From positions 124,001 to 188,000 of the forward strand of contig WIXG01000032.1 in NCBI GenBank assembly GCA_009869945.1: 64,000 bases of DNA, given 5' to 3'. Under the pieces are notes generated by a model that did not search any database, was not told where the DNA came from, and saw only the letters and a program-made list of their open reading frames with translations. This DNA is from Mesaphorura yosii. Taxonomy: Eukaryota > Arthropoda > Collembola > Poduromorpha > Tullbergiidae. Below are positions 57,401-64,000 of this stretch, piece after piece (position 1 is the stretch's first letter; each line of letters begins with the position of its first letter). A program made the translations under genes and the position numbers.

Positions 57401-60400
57401 GAGTTCGAAAACTTTCACCAATTAAGAACAATAAAGCGATGCCTGAAATTACGAAATGATTTTATTATTCTTTGTTTTGATGGGTGTAATCAATAATCAT
57501 TAGGATTTTTAGATCGGGCAAGTCGTCCTATTTTTGCGCAATGCGATAGTTGCAATTACGAAATAGCATTTGTTATCTTAATTTTGTACCACATTCATTA
57601 CGATTCATAGCCTTACTCAAGTTAGCATTGGCAAGTTGACATAGGCGGAAGGGAGTTTCTCAAGTGTTTTCGCAGCAACACGAGATGGGAGGATGAGGCA
57701 GGCAGCACTCATTAGGCAAATTAGTTTCAAGTGCTTCGTCCGTCGGTCTCCATGCCACGCTGCGCTGGTACGGTGCAAAACTTTACCATTTGCGATTCCA
57801 AAGTCCAGGATGAACCGTGAGCGTGAGTCCGCCCGTTCGCATTTCCTTTGACTCATCACAAAATCAGACGCAAGCACGGCAGCACGCACGGAGAAACTCA
57901 GCCACCGAATTCACGCTTTCAATGGCGACGCGCGCGATGAGAAGATTTTTCGATGAATCGGCAAAAATTGAGAGCTTCTTTCTCCGAATCTCAGTCGTTT
58001 CAAAGTTTTAATTTGCTCTTCTGTAGTTCTCCGAATACGTAACAGAAAAGAGGGGATTTTCGAGTCCCCGACTGCCACGAGCAATGCCGCGCCGCAGCAA
58101 GAGAAAATAACAAACCCGCCAAGCTGATGCGCAGATGCAGTAATGCGATGATGAGTTTTCTGAGGAGCTTATTTTGTTTTCGCAATTCGAGTCCAGTGAC
58201 CAGGCGAAATAAACAGCCACGGCACGGCCTCAATCACGCCACGGGCGCGGCGCGGAGTAGTCAAGGACTTTGTCCGCATTTGCATTGATTGAATTGCAGA
58301 ATTGCACGTCACCTCCTTTTTGCTTATCGCTTTCGCTGTGTCGCCGTGCGACGGGGCAAAATGGGAAACGTGTTCGTTTCACGGCTTCGCCTCTACGGCC
58401 GCCCTGGCTGGCCGTAATCCAATCTACTCGACACGACGACACGCGAATGAGGACATTTATTTGGGCTACTCGCTTCGGAAGCGAGCTGCCAGTGCCGTTG
58501 CTTGGCTGTTGTGCGATAAACACAGTATCACATTCGATTACTGGCGAGGCAGACATGGAGGCGACAGACAATGCAGTGCGGCAGTGCAGCGCAGTGCCAA
58601 GAAAACTGTCAGGCCCTGGCTGCCAGGCAGGCAGAAGCAGCAGAGAGAAATCTGAACATAATGGCAATAATGGGTAGTAAATGAATGTTACATGGGTATT
58701 ATCATCATGATCATCATCGCTCCGCTCGTTCTAGTCTTTGTCGTCGTTGTCAACTTATGAAGCAGAAGAAAGGAGCTGGAAAGCCTTCGGATTTTCTCTT
58801 TCTTCGGCCCGAAATACCCGATTCTCAGAACGCAAGTAAACGCTACGCAGTCTGGCCACGCTGCACTCTGCGACTCGACTCCATCGCCATAAGTTATGAG
58901 GAGTATTACGCTCGCACAACAGACAACAATTGCAACGATTCTTAAATGACTTGCACCTAACCACCACCAGCATGCAGGGAACACACGCCACGCCATAGCA
59001 GCAGCAAAGCAGCTGAGACTTACGGCTGTCTTAAAATAGTGTGGCCTTGACGAGAATAATGCCAACTCAACGAAGAAAATACAATTATCAGCTTATAATA
59101 GAGTATAAAAGTAAAAGCAAAGGCTCAGTCGTCCTTAGTCCCATTTTCCTGTTCCATACGCGCGCGATGCATGCAATTGGAGTAAACAGCGAGTTGGGTA
59201 GCATAGCATGAAGCATAGTCGTGAACGACCCGACCGGGTCGAATACACGTGTGGTAATATGATTAACGTCAGGCTTCAAGTCAGTTTGAATCGGCTTACG
59301 TCTCACCTTGACGATCACCGCCAGCAATGCTTCTGCTCCTGGCTTCTGCCTGCTCGAGTGCGAGTGCTGCAGTAAAGATCCAGGAGTATTTCCCGACAAA
59401 TTACAGGTTGGCCAGTCCGCCGATGACACAAAGCCAGATGAATGTATCCCCTGCACTCGCAAGATAACAGCAACGGCGCTGTGCTGGGACCCTTCGCCGT
59501 AACCATTTAACAGCGCGAAACTAAATCGCTAAATGAAGTCAGTCTTGACACTGTCCACTCCCCACTTGCATTGTGATAGAAATGACCTTTTCATAAGCCT
59601 GGAAACGTTTCGCTTGCTGTTGACACATTGGAGCTCCGTCAGATCAATTACAGTCAAGACATTAGTGAGCAGTGCACAACCGACCGACGTCCAAGAATGG
59701 ACGCCTGCCTGCCCTCCTTGTGTATCTCGGTCTCTTTGTGCTCGGCCTCGGGCTCTTTGATGACTGCCATTGATAATGGCTACGCTGGTCGATTGTCCGA
59801 AAAATTCGATGGATGGGTATAATTAAATGGACGACAAAGTAAGGCAAGGCTGAAAGTGAAAGTGCTGACAGGATTTATAGCCCGACTGCGACGGTGGCCG
59901 AAGCGATGCTGGACTCTCTAAACACTAAACGCTAATGCACTTTCTCAGCGTTCTGCATTCTAAGAAAAGGCTTCATTATGTCCGAAGAGTATGGCCATTT
60001 TCCAATTTTCGAACATCTCAATCTGTGCGTGTGCGCATGGCGTGGGTGAAAGTCTTAAAATTCAGTTAATTTATTTTCTGGTCCCACGTGGCGAATTCGG
60101 GGAGAACCAAAGTACCTCGTCCTTTGTCACAGTCACCACTGCGACTGCGACTGGATGCAGCAGCAGCGTTCAACTCATCACCACATTTGTTCTGCTCCAA
60201 TTCCCCGCCACGCCAGGGCGTAGCGCAAGGGAAGCCACTACGGCGTGGTCCTGCTTGATAATTCAACCTTGAAATAGCCCTGCGAAATTTTACGGCTTTC
60301 TGGAGTTTCATACACTCAGCCATCAGCCCATTAGACACGGAGTCGTTGGACCATGTTGATTATCCAGCGTTGAGCGCAGCGCAGTCCTCTCTGGAAATAT

Positions 60401-63400
60401 GATCCGCCATTATTTCAAGTGCCTTTCCCAGCCGCGCGCGTGTTGTTTTGTTTATGCATTCGCTGAACTGTTAATTAGACCTCGGATGAGGAGGTATCGG
60501 GTATCGACGCCGGGTGCCAGCTATCAGTTTCATTATTATTACCTTCGCTTTACAAAGGCGCGCGAGCGTATCGAGTTCGAGTGCCTCCAGTCAGTAAGCA
60601 GTAAGCACGCGTACTCAGAAAAACAAAACAGGGCTCCTGGCTTTATTACTTTTGAGCAATCTCATCTCACAGACGCAAAAGCCTCAGCCAAGTTTCATGC
60701 ATCGCTTCGTCGGCCGTGGCGGGATAATAAACTTCGTCTTGCTCTCGACCACTACAATAATAATAACGGTCGTAATAAGGAGGAAAGTTTCAGAAAGTGA
60801 AAAGAAAAGTGATCATCATCTCGCGTACTGACACGGGAGTTGGAGTTGCCTTCGCCAAGCGACGCTGGCTTGGCTTGTCTGGTCCGCTGCTTGCTGGTGC
60901 ATTTGTCCTTTGTCTTTGTCGCGTGTGTGGCGGTGCGGTGGTAGAAATAATAATTCCGTGTGTCATCTAAATTACGTATTACTTTATGGTTGAGATCACA
61001 CACGCGCCACCACGTTACATGCCTCATCACCAGCAAGCTTGGCTCCAAGGTTAGAAAAATGGCGACGGCGATAACATAATCATGCTGTAATAAAGTCATG
61101 TTGGCTCGCGACTTCGATTCGCTCGTATTTCATCATCAACGCCAGCCAGCCAACAAGAAGCAAGAAAGTTGGCCAGGGCGGCCGGCTGCACCCAAAAAAT
61201 GGGAATCTGACCGCTGTATATTTTTTTGCCCGTTTAAGCAGAGCTCGATGGCACGGACGTGAGATCAAACATTTGGAAATGAGAAGAACGAGTGCCTGTA
61301 AATGAGTTGTAAAAATTGACGAGGAGCAACAGCAACATCAAACGATACACGACAAAAACACGCAGTGATAGATTTCCCGCTGCTTCTACTCGCTGGACGC
61401 TTTGACAAAGATTGATTTCAACAATATCGCAGCTCCCATCACTCCCACCGCGCAACGCTTGCATACGAAACGGGAACAATTCCTGGAATCATGGCCACAT
61501 AAAAGAAATGTCACAGTCGTCTGAATTTCGACTGCGTTTTATTTATTTTAATTTCTCTAGAATGAAATCTTCTTCAACATGTGCGTTTATTCTGAAATTC
61601 AGGCAAATAGGCAGTCAAATATCATAAAGGCAATTACGGAAATGAGTTCGGAAGCATTGGAAGCCCGTGAAAGCCAGAAAGCCGAGTCAAGAATTTCAGC
61701 ACGGATTTTATGAACGCATTTCGTGTGATGTGGAAAGTGGGAAGTGAAAGGAAGCGTGAATTGTCGGAAATTGAAGCGCACGCCTGAATTTAAATTAGCA
61801 GTGTATTGTTATTACTATTACGGGGAAATGATTTAAGAAAATTACCTCTCGTATAACCAAGTCACAATTCACGGTCGTCCAAAATCTCTGTCTATGCGTC
61901 CGTAGTTGATATGAAGAATTCCCGAGTGATATACGCCAGGCGTTGCTCTGATCGCATGCGTTGCGGCGCGCTGGCTTCGATATGACAGTGTTTACGGTTG
62001 TGTGTTTATATTCGATGATGTCTTCCACATGTTCAGCTATGTTCTGATATGAAGTAAGTTCGCACAGAATGCAGAATGCTCGAGCGTGAAAGTATCTCAC
62101 TTTCCTCAAAGCACAACAGCAGGTCGATATGCACTAAATATGTACGTAATTTAGGTAATTATTGTCGAGTCGATATTCGTAAATGATCTTGCTCACATTG
62201 TTCCTTCAACTTTCTCTGAATGGTATTTGCTAAATCAGTCAGACTCACAGAAATCGCAAACCCAACTCGGAAAAGAAATAAACGGTGAGACTCAAGTTGA
62301 GATGTTTTCGAGATGAGACTCTGTTGTCAGAATTTCTGGAGCGAGCGGGTCGAGTGCAGTGCAAAGAAAAAGAAAGCGTCGCGTCGAGGAAGATGCTGAG
62401 AGCTGAGTTACGTGAGAAGCAATGAATTCGGATGAGGAAGAACCGACGCGAGAAAGCAGTTTTCTCTACCAACAACTTGATTTGCTCCGGTTATGGTTGG
62501 GCTTCGGGTCGCCTGCCTGCCCTACCTTTCCTTTTACACCTTGGCTTGGCTTGGTTTCTCTTTCGCGTTCGCACGACTCCTCAACTCTCAGCTCGTATTT
62601 TGTGTCTCAGCGGTTTCAAAGACGAAATTTTACTGCTGGCGAGTGGTGATGGCATAACGCGGTTTCGGTGAATTACTCGACGGCTTTTATGCCGTGTTCC
62701 ATGCCTGTTAGGTTGATGCAAATCATGCCGGAGTTGATCAGGAAGATTGTATCTGACATCATCCCGTGTCGGGACGCACGACAAACTAAGAAAACTGATC
62801 TCCCAGTACAAACACGACAAATCCGAGGTATATTTCAACAATCTACTTTTGCGAATATTTTCACACTTACGCGTACGTATTTGGTTAATTTTTGTAGACT
62901 GAAGGCGAAGTCAATGAAGAGTTATGGCACGACCCAATCCAAGCCAGACAAGCGGATAAGGCAAGTACGTGGAAAATTTACAAAAATCGAAGAGCAGGCA
63001 GCCTGCAAACAAAAAGAGAAAGACAGGCGACGAAAAATAAAGAAAAATTGATGATGACGATGATGAGCCAAAATTTGAATAGAACCTGAATGCATTATTC
63101 TCATTATCGTGATGCATTACACGGCACGGATACTTCTAACGAGTCTCAGTCTCAGGCACGGCCACGCGTGCTGAGTTTTTATGGGCAGAATTGAGACAAA
63201 AAGTATTACAAACGACCATTAGCAGGCTTTCCGTGCCCTGGTTCGCCCGATTGCTGGAGAAGGTTCGCTTCTCCAACAGTATTTGCATTCGAACGCAAAA
63301 AACTGTAATGCTGATGATGAAAGACAGAAAAGAAACCTGTCAATAATACTCCAGCAGCGCCTAATGCAAGGAGAAAGCTCCGTGGCGGCCGTGTTTTTCA

Positions 63401-64000
63401 CAGCTCTTTTGGGCATGGTCGCGTTCACTATTCACTTGAGTCTTATGGCCTGGTCGTATATTTCACGCTATGGCTTGGCTATACGCTGTCGCGATTATTA
63501 GATTTTGTTCTCCATAAAATGCGAATACGGGACTTGATGAATCTGAGACTGCTATAATAGGACGACACAGACTGGGAGCACGTCGCATGTGCGACGCTCC
63601 GGAAAAATATATTTCACTCAAATCAAATCAAATCAAGGTTGTCATTGACATGGCTTGTGCATGGCTTGTTCCAAATTGAATTTGAATTTTTCACGTACAC
63701 AAAATGGATTCACTTCTCATTAGCGAAGTTGCTCTGTGCATAAAAATGGAGCTGGAGGCAGTAGAAAACTCATTGGGACATGCCGCTCCTGCTCTGTTCC
63801 TTTTGACTTGAAGATCAACAAATGCAAAATATTGAAAAAATAGTCAACAGAGTTGTTGAGCTGTTGTTGTAATGTCAATTTTATAGACTCAAGTACGAAA
63901 TGATCCATGGCAAGTCGCTTTCATTCACTTTCTTTGGCTCACTTCGTTTTTTGTCAATTTCACGTCCAGGCAGGGTTTGTTTGCATGACGAGCGTTTTTA
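54454..64000. other. Gene-free right end, about 9.5 kb
   Basis: No frame on either strand resembles a known family, and the longest open frames (about 125-145 codons, near 58230-58677 and 60399-60800) overlap antisense partners of similar length. The left end should hold the EAAT promoter and any 5' untranslated exons. A TCAAA run lies at 63618-63636. The region may be a long intron or regulatory domain of a gene to the right, or plain intergenic DNA. Confidence 0.45.
63618..63636. repeat. Short TCAAA tandem repeat
   Basis: Nearly four perfect copies of the pentamer TCAAA. Confidence 0.7.

Noticed and set aside
60399-60800. Longest open frame in the right-hand gene-free block.
   Set aside because: Unstructured composition and no conserved motif; such lengths are expected by chance over 9.5 kb in six frames.

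Overview
This window is animal nuclear DNA, almost certainly from an arthropod. The genes are split by short GT-AG introns (mostly about 45-125 bp), spaced by 0.5-3.5 kb of AT-leaning sequence. One gene carries the arthropod gustatory-receptor C-terminal signature (TY...QF). No finer assignment is safe. A peptidoglycan-recognition protein is present, which from memory argues against Daphnia; a springtail, another crustacean or an insect would all fit. I worked out exon structures by hand, requiring phase agreement across every intron, so all gene models below close in frame from ATG to stop.

Layout, left to right. (1) METAP2 (+, 6 exons), then a decayed Tc1-family transposon with long IR/DR-type terminal repeats and an internally deleted transposase. 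(2) A two-exon orphan gene (+), then a TIF1/bonus-type TRIM gene (-, 14 exons; RING, two B-boxes, coiled coil, PHD, bromodomain). (3) A gustatory receptor (-) whose last intron is hidden because it is in frame and free of stops. (4) A short CSPP1-like coiled-coil protein (+) and a MYND zinc-finger protein of the MSS51-like type (+). (5) Two neighbouring same-strand autophagy genes, ATG101 (-) and TECPR2 (-). (6) A secreted amidase-type PGRP (-), an orphan one-pass membrane protein (-) and an SLC16 monocarboxylate transporter (-). (7) A filamin-NHL protein without a visible RING or B-box (-), a decayed mariner element with intact terminal repeats, and an excitatory amino acid transporter (-). 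(8) About 9.5 kb at the right edge in which I see no gene.

The genes are mostly unrelated housekeeping, neuronal and immune genes. The one functional pairing is ATG101 (ULK/ATG1 complex subunit) beside TECPR2 (an ATG8-binding trafficking factor). I found no operon, CRISPR array, rRNA or convincing tRNA gene. I found no clear sign of a wholly new system. The most unusual items are the two orphan genes, the mini CSPP1-like protein, the RING-less filamin-NHL gene and the transposon architecture.
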